Positions 16,746 to 24,579 of a stretch of DNA of 64,000 nt are shown in pieces; position 1 is the stretch's first letter; each line of letters opens with the position of its first letter. The notes below the pieces were generated by a model. It saw only the letters and a list, made by a program, of their open reading frames with translations, made no database searches and had not been told where the DNA came from. This stretch comes from JAFIHK01 sp041441455 (GTDB lineage Bacteria > Bacteroidota > Bacteroidia > Bacteroidales > UBA932). The stretch spans positions 1 through 64,000 of the forward strand of contig JASDTB010000038.1 of NCBI GenBank assembly GCA_041441455.1. The letters are read 5' to 3'. Position numbers and translations under genes: made by a program.

Positions 16746-17153
16746 TTAGTCTCTTTTGTTTTTTGCCTCCACCGACAGTGTGGCGTGTGGTACCAAAAGT
16801 AGTCTCTCTTTCTGAATCAGCTTTCCTGTTTCGCGGCAGATTCCGTAGCTTTTGTTCTCGATACGGATTAGTGCAGCTTCGAGTGACTGGATAAACTTGA
16901 ATTGTCTTTGTGCCAATTGTCCAGCCTCTTCTTTAGAAAGGGCAGAAGCTCCCTCTTCCAGCACTTTGAATGTTGGTGATGTGTCTTCGGTATCGTTACT
17001 CGAACTGTGTGTCACTGCGGACTTCAGTTGCTGATACTCTATCTTTGCTGCTTCTAGCTTAGAAAGAATAAGTTCCTTGAACATTTGTAGTTCTTCGTCA
17101 CTATAGCGTACTTTTTCCTTAGTATCCTCTACTTGTTTCCCTTTCTTTGTCAT
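16746..17153 (-). CDS. DksA/TraR-family transcription factor, Bacteroidota type
   Basis: A 135-residue protein with a Lys/Glu-rich N-terminus, an alpha-helical hairpin (DEELQMFKELILSKLEAAKI and the later helix GQLAQRQFKFIQSLEAALIR) and the C-terminal DksA signature YGICRETGKLIQKERLLLVP followed by HATLSVEAK. Members bind the secondary channel of RNA polymerase and modulate initiation with ppGpp. The E. coli protein holds a four-Cys zinc site; only one Cys remains here, which is usual in the Bacteroidota branch. The spacing suggests its own promoter: TAACTTTA near 17177-17184 on the minus strand is a weak -7 candidate. A strong terminator follows. Confidence 0.85.
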   Translation of the reverse strand: MTKKGKQVEDTKEKVRYSDEELQMFKELILSKLEAAKIEYQQLKSAVTHSSSNDTEDTSPTFKVLEEGASALSKEEAGQLAQRQFKFIQSLEAALIRIENKSYGICRETGKLIQKERLLLVPHATLSVEAKNKRD

Positions 17154-17205
17154 ATTTAAGGTGTGTTATTTTTGTAAAGTTAATAATTTAAAGGAAATCA
17201 TAAAA

Positions 17206-17682
17206 TCAGTACGGCACTTTTTTGTCGTTGTTGATCCATTCCTCGAACGGCTTAAAACCCTCTTGCGGGAGGATTTGTTCAATTGGGATCGATCTTTCGC
17301 TCATTGGTATTCCAAACTGATTGTAAATAAAGGCATCACTGAAACCTGCCTTCTCCGCGTCGTTTCGGTCGGCAGCAAAGTAGATCTTGTCTACATGTGC
17401 CCAGTAGGCGGCTGAAAGGCACATGGGGCATGGTTCGCAGCTGGTATATAGCACGCACCCTGTGAGGTCGTGTGTTCCGAGTTGCTTGCAGGCTTGTCGG
17501 ATCGCATTCACCTCTGCGTGTGCGGTAGGGTCTTTGTCGGGGGTAACACTATTCGATGCTGCACTGATAATCTTCCCATCTTTAACGATAACTGCACCGA
17601 ATGGCCCGCCTCCGTTTCCGTTAGCGTTTTTTGCAGCCAGCGCCACTGCCTCTCTCATGAATGTGTACTCTTTTTCCATCAT
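17206..17682 (-). CDS. guaD: nucleoside/guanine deaminase (cytidine deaminase fold)
   Basis: A 158-residue zinc deaminase. The zinc and proton-shuttle motifs are intact: PTAHAEVNAIRQA (HAE) and SCEPCPMCLSAAYWA (PCxxC). The N-terminal NGNGGGPFGAVIVKDG and the extended C-terminus ending WINNDKKVPY resemble the Bacillus guanine deaminase more than TadA, which ends differently, so guanine to xanthine is the best guess. A general nucleoside deaminase is the alternative. It lies 17 bases downstream of ileS on the same strand and could be co-transcribed with it. Confidence 0.75.
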   Translation of the reverse strand: MMEKEYTFMREAVALAAKNANGNGGGPFGAVIVKDGKIISAASNSVTPDKDPTAHAEVNAIRQACKQLGTHDLTGCVLYTSCEPCPMCLSAAYWAHVDKIYFAADRNDAEKAGFSDAFIYNQFGIPMSERSIPIEQILPQEGFKPFEEWINNDKKVPY

Positions 17683-17699
17683 CTAACTTTTTTGGTTCT

Positions 17700-20600
17700 T
17701 TAGATTCTTTCGATTCGTATATTTAATTCGCCCTCCTCCCACTCGATTGTCATCGGGTTTTGGATATTGGCTGATGTAGTAATCTTAACGCCAAGGGTTT
17801 GGTTGCAGATATAGTCTGCAAACATTCCTAGTGCATCTTCGATCTCTGGTGTGCTTTGTACCTCAATTGTTATTTTGTCGGTAACTTCAAATTTACAATC
17901 TTTTCTGAGATTTTGTATTCTGTTTACTAGCTCTCTTGCAACTCCCTCTCTGCGTAGGTCGTCGCTAACTGTAATATCCAGGGCAATAGTGAGTTTTCCA
18001 TCTACTGCCACCAACCATCCTGGCATGTCTTCCGAATTGATTTCGTAATCTTCGGGAGCTAAGATCACTTCGCCTCCTGCTAATGCTAATTTGTACTCGG
18101 CAGAGCTCTCAATATCGAGAATTTGTTGCTGGGTAAATTCGGCAAATGCAGCTGAGATCTCTTTCATCTGTTTTCCATACTTCTTACCTAAAGTCTTGAA
18201 GTTTGGTTTGATCTTCTTAGTAATCAGACCTAATGTGTCGAGAATGTACTCAATCTCTTTCACGTTTACTTCGTTGAGTATCAGGTTGCGTACTAGCTCT
18301 ATCTGCTCTTTGATCTTTGGATCCAGTACAGGGATCATAATCTTTGCAAGTGGCTGACGTACTTTGATATTCACCTTTCTGCGAAGCGCAAGGATCATCG
18401 ATGAGGCTCTTTGTGCAAGTTCCATCCTCTCCTCAAGTGACTTATCGATAAGTGTTTCGTCGTACTGAGGCATCATCACGTGGTGGACAGACTTATCGGT
18501 AAAGCGTTTAGTGACGTTGTTGAGGTCGCAGAAGAGTCTCTCGGTGAAGAATGGGGCGATTGGTGCTGCCAAAATGGCAATGGTTTCGAGACAAGTGTAG
18601 AGTGTTTGGTAAGCAGACAACTTGTCATCATTCATCTCTCCTCCCCAGAATCTTTTGCGGTTCAGGCGAACGTACCAGTTACTTAGGTTATCGCCTACAA
18701 AGTCCTGAATCATACGTCCAGCAGAGGTTACATCGTAGTTTTCGTAAGCCTCATTTACATCTTTTATAAGTGTGTTGAGAAGTGAGATGATCCAACGGTC
18801 GATCTCTGGTCTCTTTTCGATTGCGACTTGTGGCTGTGCTCCTTCGAAGCTATCTACGTTTGCGTAGAGGGCGAAGAATGAGTATGTGTTGTAGAGTGTG
18901 CCGAAGAATTTTCTGCGTACTTCGTCAACTCCGTTGATATCGAATTTGAGGTTATCCCAAGGTTGTGCATTGGTGAGCATGTACCAGCGGAGTGGGTCGG
19001 CGCCATATTCGTTTAGTGTAACGAATGGATCGACTGCGTTTCCGAGACGTTTACTCATCTTGTTGCCGTCTTTGTCGAGGACTAATCCGTTTGAGAGGAC
19101 ATTTTTGAATGCTACTCTGCCGTTTACCATTGTTGAGATTGCGTGCAAAGTGAAGAACCATCCGCGCGTCTGGTCTACTCCCTCAGCAATAAAGTCTGCG
19201 GTCTGGCCAAATGCTTGGTCGTTTACCTTTCCTAATCCCTCTTGGGCAAATGGCATCGCTCCCGAATCGAACCAAACATCGATTAGATCTGTCTCACGTT
19301 TCATTGGTTTTCCCGATGGAGAGACTAATATATAGTTGTCTACATACGGGCGGTGTAAATCTATCTTTTCGTAGTTCTCTTTACTCTTATCTTGAGGATT
19401 ATATCCTTTCTCTTTCAATGGATTGGTTGGCATAAAGCCGGCAGCTACCGATTTTTCCAACTCGTTGTAGAGCTCCTCTGCAGATCCAATGCAGATCTCT
19501 TCGTTGCCCTCTACTGCTCTCCACACCGGAAGTGGTGTTCCCCAATAGCGGCTGCGAGATAGGTTCCAGTCTTGCAGATTCTCTAGCCATTTTCCAAAAC
19601 GACCTGAGCCTGTAGCCTCTGGCTTCCAGTTGATTGTCTTATTCAACTCAATCATCTTGTCTTGAACCGCTGTTGTTCTGATAAACCAAGAATCCAAAGG
19701 ATAGTATAGTACAGGTTTGTCTGTTCTCCAGCAGTGAGGATATGAGTGGACATGTTTCTCTATCTTGTATGCAAGTCCTTGCTGCTTGAGCATTACACAG
19801 ATATCGACATCGAGAGTTGGAGCATCTTCTGCAGTGATAGAGGAGTCGTAGGCATTCTTTACGAATCTGCCTGCAAACTCTTTGTATGACTCATTAACTC
19901 TGGTAGCTGCAAACTCCGAATCAAGGTCTTCGATCTTGTAAAGTTTACCAGTTCTGTCTACAAGCGGTTGCTGTTGTCCATCAGTATCTAGCACCAACAT
20001 TGGAGCAATTTTGTTTGCTTTGGCAACTCTATCGTCATCTGCACCAAAAGTTGGCGCAATGTGCACGATTCCAGTACCATCCGAAGTTGTAACGAACTCT
20101 CCAGAAATAACCGACATTGTGTTTTCCTCTGGTTTAATCCATGGGATCAGTTGCTCGTAACGGATTCCGCAAAGTTCCGAACCCGAATATTTCACTTCCG
20201 ATACTTCGAAAGGTATCAGTTTATCACCTGGCTTATAATCTTCTAATTTAAGCTCTTGTGCTTTAGGATTGAAATGTGCAGATAGCAAATCCTCTGCAAG
20301 AATATAGGTTGCAGGGGCGTGTGTATATGGATTGAACGATTTTACTTTGATATATTTAATGTTTGGACCAACGCAAAGCGCAGTGTTCGAAGGTAGAGTC
20401 CATGGAGTTGTTGTCCATGCCAAGAAGAAGAGCTGCTCTTGATCTTGTGAGAAGAGTTGTGCAGACTTTTCGTCTTTGATTACCTTAAATTGAGCTACGC
20501 ATGTTGTGTCCTTTACGTCGCGGTAGCAGCCAGGTTGATTTAGCTCGTGTGTGCTAAGTCCAGTTCCTGCAGCAGGCGAAAATGGTTGGATAGAGTATCC

Positions 20601-21122
20601 TTTGTAGAGCAGACCCTTTTTGTAGATATCTTTCAACAGGTGCCAAAGGGTCTCGATATATCTGTTATCGTAAGTGATATATGGATCGTTCATATCTACC
20701 CAGTAGCCAATCTGTTCGGTGAGTGACTCCCACTCTTTTGTATACTTCATCACCTCTTTACGACAGGCTGCGTTGTACTCCTCAACTGTGATCGATTTTC
20801 CAATATCCTCTTTGGTGATTCCCAACATCTTCTCAACGCCAAGCTCAACAGGGAGACCATGTGTGTCCCAGCCAGCTTTTCTGTCTACGCGAAATCCTTT
20901 CTGAGTCTTATATCTGCAGAAAACGTCTTTAATGGATCTGGCCATTACGTGGTGAATACCAGGCATTCCGTTGGCCGAAGGAGGTCCTTCGAAGAAAATA
21001 AACCTTGGTGCTCCCTCTCTAAGTTTCAATGTTTCACCGAAGCACGACTCTGCTCTCCATTTATCTAATATGGAACGATTTACCTCTACTAAATCCAGAC
21101 TTTTATATTCTGCAAATTTCAT
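17700..21122 (-). CDS. ileS: isoleucyl-tRNA synthetase
   Basis: A class Ia synthetase of 1,140 residues that charges tRNA-Ile in the cytoplasm. The HIGH-like signature is GIHHVM near residue 55 and the KMSKS loop is KMSKRLGN near residue 690. Between them lies the editing domain (WTTTPWTLPSNTAL, then GTGIVHIAPTFGADD). The C-terminal region contains LSNWYVRLNRKRFW. The length and the editing-domain sequence fit the long, eukaryote-like IleRS class common in Bacteroidota and often naturally less sensitive to mupirocin. I chose the ATG at 21122. The frame also opens at a TTG at 21146, but that overlaps the promoter -7 box and would lie upstream of the transcription start. Confidence 0.95.
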   Translation of the reverse strand: MKFAEYKSLDLVEVNRSILDKWRAESCFGETLKLREGAPRFIFFEGPPSANGMPGIHHVMARSIKDVFCRYKTQKGFRVDRKAGWDTHGLPVELGVEKMLGITKEDIGKSITVEEYNAACRKEVMKYTKEWESLTEQIGYWVDMNDPYITYDNRYIETLWHLLKDIYKKGLLYKGYSIQPFSPAAGTGLSTHELNQPGCYRDVKDTTCVAQFKVIKDEKSAQLFSQDQEQLFFLAWTTTPWTLPSNTALCVGPNIKYIKVKSFNPYTHAPATYILAEDLLSAHFNPKAQELKLEDYKPGDKLIPFEVSEVKYSGSELCGIRYEQLIPWIKPEENTMSVISGEFVTTSDGTGIVHIAPTFGADDDRVAKANKIAPMLVLDTDGQQQPLVDRTGKLYKIEDLDSEFAATRVNESYKEFAGRFVKNAYDSSITAEDAPTLDVDICVMLKQQGLAYKIEKHVHSYPHCWRTDKPVLYYPLDSWFIRTTAVQDKMIELNKTINWKPEATGSGRFGKWLENLQDWNLSRSRYWGTPLPVWRAVEGNEEICIGSAEELYNELEKSVAAGFMPTNPLKEKGYNPQDKSKENYEKIDLHRPYVDNYILVSPSGKPMKRETDLIDVWFDSGAMPFAQEGLGKVNDQAFGQTADFIAEGVDQTRGWFFTLHAISTMVNGRVAFKNVLSNGLVLDKDGNKMSKRLGNAVDPFVTLNEYGADPLRWYMLTNAQPWDNLKFDINGVDEVRRKFFGTLYNTYSFFALYANVDSFEGAQPQVAIEKRPEIDRWIISLLNTLIKDVNEAYENYDVTSAGRMIQDFVGDNLSNWYVRLNRKRFWGGEMNDDKLSAYQTLYTCLETIAILAAPIAPFFTERLFCDLNNVTKRFTDKSVHHVMMPQYDETLIDKSLEERMELAQRASSMILALRRKVNIKVRQPLAKIMIPVLDPKIKEQIELVRNLILNEVNVKEIEYILDTLGLITKKIKPNFKTLGKKYGKQMKEISAAFAEFTQQQILDIESSAEYKLALAGGEVILAPEDYEINSEDMPGWLVAVDGKLTIALDITVSDDLRREGVARELVNRIQNLRKDCKFEVTDKITIEVQSTPEIEDALGMFADYICNQTLGVKITTSANIQNPMTIEWEEGELNIRIERI

Positions 21123-21143
21123 ATGTGTTGTTTTTTGAATTTG

Positions 21144-21151
21144 CAAAGATA
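21144..21151 (-). promoter_or_regulatory. -7 box of ileS
   Basis: TATCTTTG on the minus strand, an exact TAnnTTTG match, placing the transcript start about 15-18 bases before the ATG at 21122. No good -33 TTTG is seen. It settles the choice of ileS start codon. Confidence 0.6.
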
Positions 21152-21188
21152 CGATTATTCACTACTTTTGAAAAAATTTGATAAGCAG

Positions 21189-21677
21189 ATGCAGTTTAAT
21201 CCAGTTGACATAATTTTGCTCTTGTGTTTTGTACCGGCGATTATCGTTGGTGTCATGAAAGGATTCGTTAGACAATTGGCTGGCGTTGCCGCGCTAATTC
21301 TCGGTATTTATTGCAGTTACAAATTTTCTGGATATGTCTCAACTAAGATCGCACCATGGATAGATGCGAATCAAAGTGTAGTTAATATCATAGCGTTTAT
21401 TGTTACGTTTCTTGCGGTTTTGATCGTTGTGATTTTAATTGGAAGGGCTGCCGAGGGAATCGTAAAGATTTCGATGCTTGGATGGCTCGATAAACTGTTG
21501 GGAGTGATCTTCGCAATTATTAAAACTGCATTTATCATTAGCATGTTGATCTTTTTGGTGGACACCTTGAATGGGATGTGGCACATGTTCCCAAAAGAGA
21601 AGTTTACCGACTCTGAGGTCTACAATCTTCTCCGAGCCCTTGCACCAAAGGTTTTCCCGTATCTCAAACTCTCCTGA
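21189..21677 (+). CDS. CvpA family membrane protein
   Basis: A 162-residue membrane protein from the ATG at 21189; an in-frame GTG/ATG-poor extension upstream overlaps the ileS promoter and was discarded. Four hydrophobic helices are evident: IILLLCFVPAIIVGVMKGF, LAGVAALILGIYCSY, IAFIVTFLAVLIVVILIG and GVIFAIIKTAFIISMLIF. The start NPVDIILLLC and the internal GWLDKLLGVIF are typical of the colicin V production (CvpA) family, linked in enterobacteria to colicin V export and envelope stress but of unknown biochemical activity. It is divergent from ileS, and a terminator follows. The neighbouring bacteriocin-like locus may be coincidence, since CvpA proteins are widespread core genes. Confidence 0.85.
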   Translation: MQFNPVDIILLLCFVPAIIVGVMKGFVRQLAGVAALILGIYCSYKFSGYVSTKIAPWIDANQSVVNIIAFIVTFLAVLIVVILIGRAAEGIVKISMLGWLDKLLGVIFAIIKTAFIISMLIFLVDTLNGMWHMFPKEKFTDSEVYNLLRALAPKVFPYLKLS

Positions 21678-21719
21678 ATCTTTTAAGAATCAAATATTTT
21701 CTGATTTTAAAATCGTGCA

Positions 21720-21760
21720 AACCTTCACTCTTTATCAAATTGTGAAGGTTTTGTTTTTTT
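21720..21760 (+). terminator. terminator of cvpA
   Basis: AACCTTCAC (21720-21728) pairs with GTGAAGGTT (21742-21750), followed by TTGTTTTTTT. It separates cvpA from the bacteriocin-like locus. Confidence 0.85.
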
Positions 21761-21800
21761 GTCATCTCAATCGGTATTTATTGCGATAGTTTTGCTCTCG

Positions 21801-21878
21801 GAAAAGGGAGAGGTTGTGTGGTTGGATAATCTTAAAGGAGGAGAAGATTGTGAGTTAGGTTTTGGTTTCTCCCTTTTC
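21801..21878 (+). promoter_or_regulatory. 11-bp inverted repeat in the leader of the peptide exporter
   Basis: GAAAAGGGAGA (21801-21811) is exactly complementary to TCTCCCTTTTC (21868-21878), with 56 bases between. The second arm ends 39 bases before the exporter ATG. It could be an operator for a dimeric regulator or a long-range RNA stem. Confidence 0.4.
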
Positions 21879-21916
21879 TCTTTAAACAACGTATTTTTTG
21901 CAGGGAGGGATTTGTG

Positions 21917-22561
21917 ATGAAAAGAGGAGTTAAAATTGGGCAATACGACGGAAGCGACTGCGGTGCAGCATGTTTAGCCTCCGTCGCTGCTTATTACGGA
22001 AGTAAGCTATCAATTGCAGAGATCCGTATTAATAGTAATACCGACACGCACGGGACTACAATCAAGGGATTGATAGACGCTGCTACAAAATATGGGTTTA
22101 AGGCTGCGGGGATGAGAGGTGAAAAGGAGAGTCTCTTCTATTTGCCAACTCCTAGTATTCTTCATCTGGAGTTCGAAGACGGGAGACTTCATTATGTGGT
22201 ATTATATGGATTGAATGGTGGTAGTGCAAAAATAATGGATCCGGCAATTGGAGAAATTATAAAGTTATCTATCAAGGAGCTCACAGATTTATGGTCAGGT
22301 TGCGTTGTCGTGCTGGAACCATCATCACACTACAATACCCAGCAGAGTGGCAGAAGTAAATTTGAATATCTGCTCGAACTAATGGTGAGCCATAGACGTC
22401 AGTTGTCTCTTGCAGCTTTTTATTCAATAGTCTATATTGGACTCTCTGCAATAGTCTCATTATTTGTAAAGATTCTTATAGACTCTGCAATCCCAAATCG
22501 CGATCAAACGATGATAGGCATTATTGCCGTGGTTATGTTCTTAATTCTAATTATCAACTGA
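21917..22561 (+). CDS. C39 peptidase and first membrane helices of a bacteriocin ABC transporter (N-terminal fragment)
   Basis: Residues 1-135 are a C39 peptidase that trims double-glycine leaders: Gln9 and Cys15 in GQYDGSDCGAACL, His92 in RLHYVVLYG and Asp108 in IMDPAIGE give the complete active site. Residues about 160-214 are the start of the transporter membrane domain (SIVYIGLSAIVSLFVKILID, then GIIAVVMFLILIIN). The frame ends at a TGA (22559-22561) in the middle of a membrane helix. The next open frame is in the same phase and continues the same protein, so this is one gene of about 690 codons cut by a single stop. As it stands the peptidase is intact but not linked to the ATPase. A sequencing error, or a Trp codon mutated to TGA, would explain it. 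Confidence 0.85.
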   Translation: MKRGVKIGQYDGSDCGAACLASVAAYYGSKLSIAEIRINSNTDTHGTTIKGLIDAATKYGFKAAGMRGEKESLFYLPTPSILHLEFEDGRLHYVVLYGLNGGSAKIMDPAIGEIIKLSIKELTDLWSGCVVVLEPSSHYNTQQSGRSKFEYLLELMVSHRRQLSLAAFYSIVYIGLSAIVSLFVKILIDSAIPNRDQTMIGIIAVVMFLILIIN

Positions 22562-22564
22562 TTA

Positions 22565-23992
22565 ATGATCTACCTTAGAACAAATGTCTCGTTGGTGAGC
22601 GCAATCTCAATGGATCGCACCCTTATCATTAGCTTTATTAGCAAATTAACTGTCCTTCCAACTAATTTTTATCTCAACCGAAAAAGTGGGGAGATCAGTT
22701 CAAGAATATCCGATGCAATCAAAGTAAGAAGTATGTTAAATGACTTGACAATCTCTCTCTTGCTTGCATTTTTATCACTGCTGATAGCGATGGCTGCTGT
22801 TGCCATTGTAAGCCCTGGTGCGGCACTGCTTGTAGGTCTCTTTATACCTCTGTTTGTGATGATTTACTGGATTACAGATAATGTTTCCAAGCTACCATTA
22901 CGTCAGTTGGCCGAAGAGGGTGCAAAATTCGAGAGTCATGTCATCGAAGGCATAAAAAACATGACTGTTATAAAGCATTATTGTCAGCAATCTACATTCA
23001 TAATGGAGTCTGCCAAGATCATTCGCAAAATCAATGAAAAGATGGGAAAGAGTGTGCTGATCTCAGCAATATCGGCGATATCGTCGGAGATGGTTACAGG
23101 TATTCTAACTTTACTTGTAATGTGTGGTGGTGCTTTAATGGTAATTAATGGCGAAATCACTCAAGGAGAGATGATTGCAATCATGACACTGATATCCTTT
23201 TTTGTCTCGCCTCTTAACTCGCTAACAGGCTCTGCAAAGGAGATTCGCGAGGGTCTGATTTCGGCAGACAGACTATTTGAAATTACCGATTTAGATAGCG
23301 AAGATGTGACGATTGGAATCGATAAAAATTTCGAAGAGTTCATGTATCTCTCTTTCGAAAATGTTGAGTTCTCCTATCCAGGTCACCCAACAATTTTGAA
23401 GAATCTGAACTTTAAGATCAAAGCAAATCAGATTACGGTTATCATGGGTAAGAGTGGTTCAGGCAAAAGTACAATTGCCTCTTTGCTAATGAGAGATTTG
23501 AAACCAACGAAGGGCTCAATAAATATCGACTTTACAAATATAGAAAACATGAATCTTTTCAAATGGCGTACTCAGATTGGGTGTGTCACACAGGAGCCGT
23601 CACTGTTCTCAGGATCAATAATTGACAATATCACAAACAAGGATTTTGTTGACAAGATTGATGATATTGAGATGATTATTAACTTTTTAAATTTAGGAGA
23701 GATCTATAATAGACGCCCTAATGGCTATTTAGACTTGCTGGGTGAGAGTGGAAAATCATTATCGAGGGGTCAGCAGCAGAGAGTTGCAATTGCCCGTTTA
23801 CTCTACCACTATCCTTCAATTATGATTTTCGATGAGCCAACGGCATCGATAGACCAGGAGAGTTCCGATCTTATTATTAGCAGGTTAAAGTCTCTAAAAG
23901 AGATGGGGAGGACAATTGTATTGATAACCCACAATCCTGCGCACAAGAGTATAGCAGACAACGTAATAGACTTAGATTCGCTTAGTTCTTAG
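22565..23992 (+). CDS. membrane and ATPase part of the same bacteriocin ABC transporter (C-terminal fragment)
   Basis: A 475-residue frame beginning two codons' length after the TGA and in the same phase. It has the remaining transmembrane helices (LTISLLLAFLSLLIAMAAVA, LLVGLFIPLFVMIYW and later ones) and a complete nucleotide-binding domain: Walker A GKSGSGKST, signature LSRGQQQR (a variant of LSGGQ), Walker B IMIFDEPTAS, and the switch His in LITHNPAH. NRKSGEISSRISDA is the coupling segment typical of peptidase-containing exporters. The ATG at 22565 is just the first Met after the stop and probably not a natural start. With the upstream fragment it would process and export the GG-leader peptides encoded next. 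Confidence 0.85.
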   Translation: MIYLRTNVSLVSAISMDRTLIISFISKLTVLPTNFYLNRKSGEISSRISDAIKVRSMLNDLTISLLLAFLSLLIAMAAVAIVSPGAALLVGLFIPLFVMIYWITDNVSKLPLRQLAEEGAKFESHVIEGIKNMTVIKHYCQQSTFIMESAKIIRKINEKMGKSVLISAISAISSEMVTGILTLLVMCGGALMVINGEITQGEMIAIMTLISFFVSPLNSLTGSAKEIREGLISADRLFEITDLDSEDVTIGIDKNFEEFMYLSFENVEFSYPGHPTILKNLNFKIKANQITVIMGKSGSGKSTIASLLMRDLKPTKGSINIDFTNIENMNLFKWRTQIGCVTQEPSLFSGSIIDNITNKDFVDKIDDIEMIINFLNLGEIYNRRPNGYLDLLGESGKSLSRGQQQRVAIARLLYHYPSIMIFDEPTASIDQESSDLIISRLKSLKEMGRTIVLITHNPAHKSIADNVIDLDSLSS

Positions 23993-24092
23993 AGAGATGA
24001 AATAAGTTCATAGATATCTAAAATCCGCAGTGCACGGCGGTGGCGTAATTCTGCACGCCAATTCAGCAGAAACAATTAAATAATTCAACAAG

Positions 24093-24281
24093 ATGGAAGA
24101 GAGCAAATTGAAAATGGCGGGATTAGTTCCGCTCAGTGAGGAGGAGATGAAGATCTCCGGCGGCTTTAACTGGAAGAAAGCGCTGGAATTTGTTGAAAGA
24201 GTAATTGACATCATCGACAAGGCAGAGAAGTATTGGCCTAGTTTCAGAGATGGTTTCAAAAAAGGATGGGAGGCTGCATAG
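24093..24281 (+). CDS. double-glycine leader peptide, candidate bacteriocin subunit 1
   Basis: A 62-residue peptide. The leader MAGLVPLSEEEMKISGG has the LSxxE-L/M-xx-I-GG pattern recognised by C39 peptidases, and cleavage after Gly24 would release 38 residues. The mature part is amphipathic and helical (KKALEFVERVIDIIDKAEKY), with a small net positive charge and a GxxxG motif, GFKKG, at residues 54-58 near the C-terminus. GxxxG motifs mediate helix pairing in two-peptide class IIb bacteriocins. The gene starts about 100 bases after the transporter and its stop abuts the ATG of the second peptide. It could instead be a signalling peptide. No immunity gene is recognised. Confidence 0.75.
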   Translation: MEESKLKMAGLVPLSEEEMKISGGFNWKKALEFVERVIDIIDKAEKYWPSFRDGFKKGWEAA

Positions 24282-24494
24282 ATGAGAACGTATGATTCGG
24301 CTCTGGTCTCTCTGTCTGCAATGTCGGAACAGGAGATGGTTTTAGTGAGAGGTGGTGAGGATTTTGATAAAACTCTTGCTGGTTATGTTGGACTTGGAAT
24401 GGGATATGGATTGAAAAAAATCTGTCGTGCCTTTAAGTTCCTAAGCAATAACCTCTATAATATGCAAAAAGAGACGATGATCATTTATAAATAA
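24282..24494 (+). CDS. double-glycine leader peptide, candidate bacteriocin subunit 2
   Basis: A 70-residue peptide starting at the base after the first peptide's stop. The leader LSAMSEQEMVLVRGG ends in Gly-Gly at 24-25, giving a 45-residue mature peptide. The mature part has a glycine-rich helix, LAGYVGLGMGYGLKK, with two GxxxG pairs (Gly37/Gly41 and Gly39/Gly43), then a cationic segment ICRAFKF with a single Cys. Net charge is about +3. Two tandem GG-leader peptides each carrying GxxxG, next to a C39 exporter, is the layout of a two-peptide bacteriocin. The last 20 residues resemble nothing I know and may serve in immunity or targeting. Confidence 0.75.
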   Translation: MRTYDSALVSLSAMSEQEMVLVRGGEDFDKTLAGYVGLGMGYGLKKICRAFKFLSNNLYNMQKETMIIYK

Positions 24495-24514
24495 TCATTT
24501 ATAAACATGTAGAA

Positions 24515-24548
24515 TTTGGGAGGTTGTGTCATTTTTTGTATAACTTTG
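24515..24548 (+). promoter_or_regulatory. promoter before the TolC-like gene
   Basis: TTTG at 24515-24518 and TAACTTTG at 24541-24548 fit the Bacteroidota promoter with a 22-base spacer, slightly long. The start codon follows 31 bases later. The outer-membrane/adaptor pair can therefore be expressed apart from the peptides. Confidence 0.55.
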
Positions 24549-24579
24549 TAAAGATGGATGAACATATACACTAATTTAT

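Noticed and set aside
22559..22561. TGA as a recoded sense codon
   Set aside because: Other genes in the window end at TGA normally (abiEi, cvpA, the DUF262 gene), so genome-wide recoding is excluded; no selenocysteine context is seen.
24042..24059. Short hairpin GGCGT/ACGCC before the first GG-leader peptide
   Set aside because: Only a 5-bp stem without a U run or other context; too weak to call a regulatory element.
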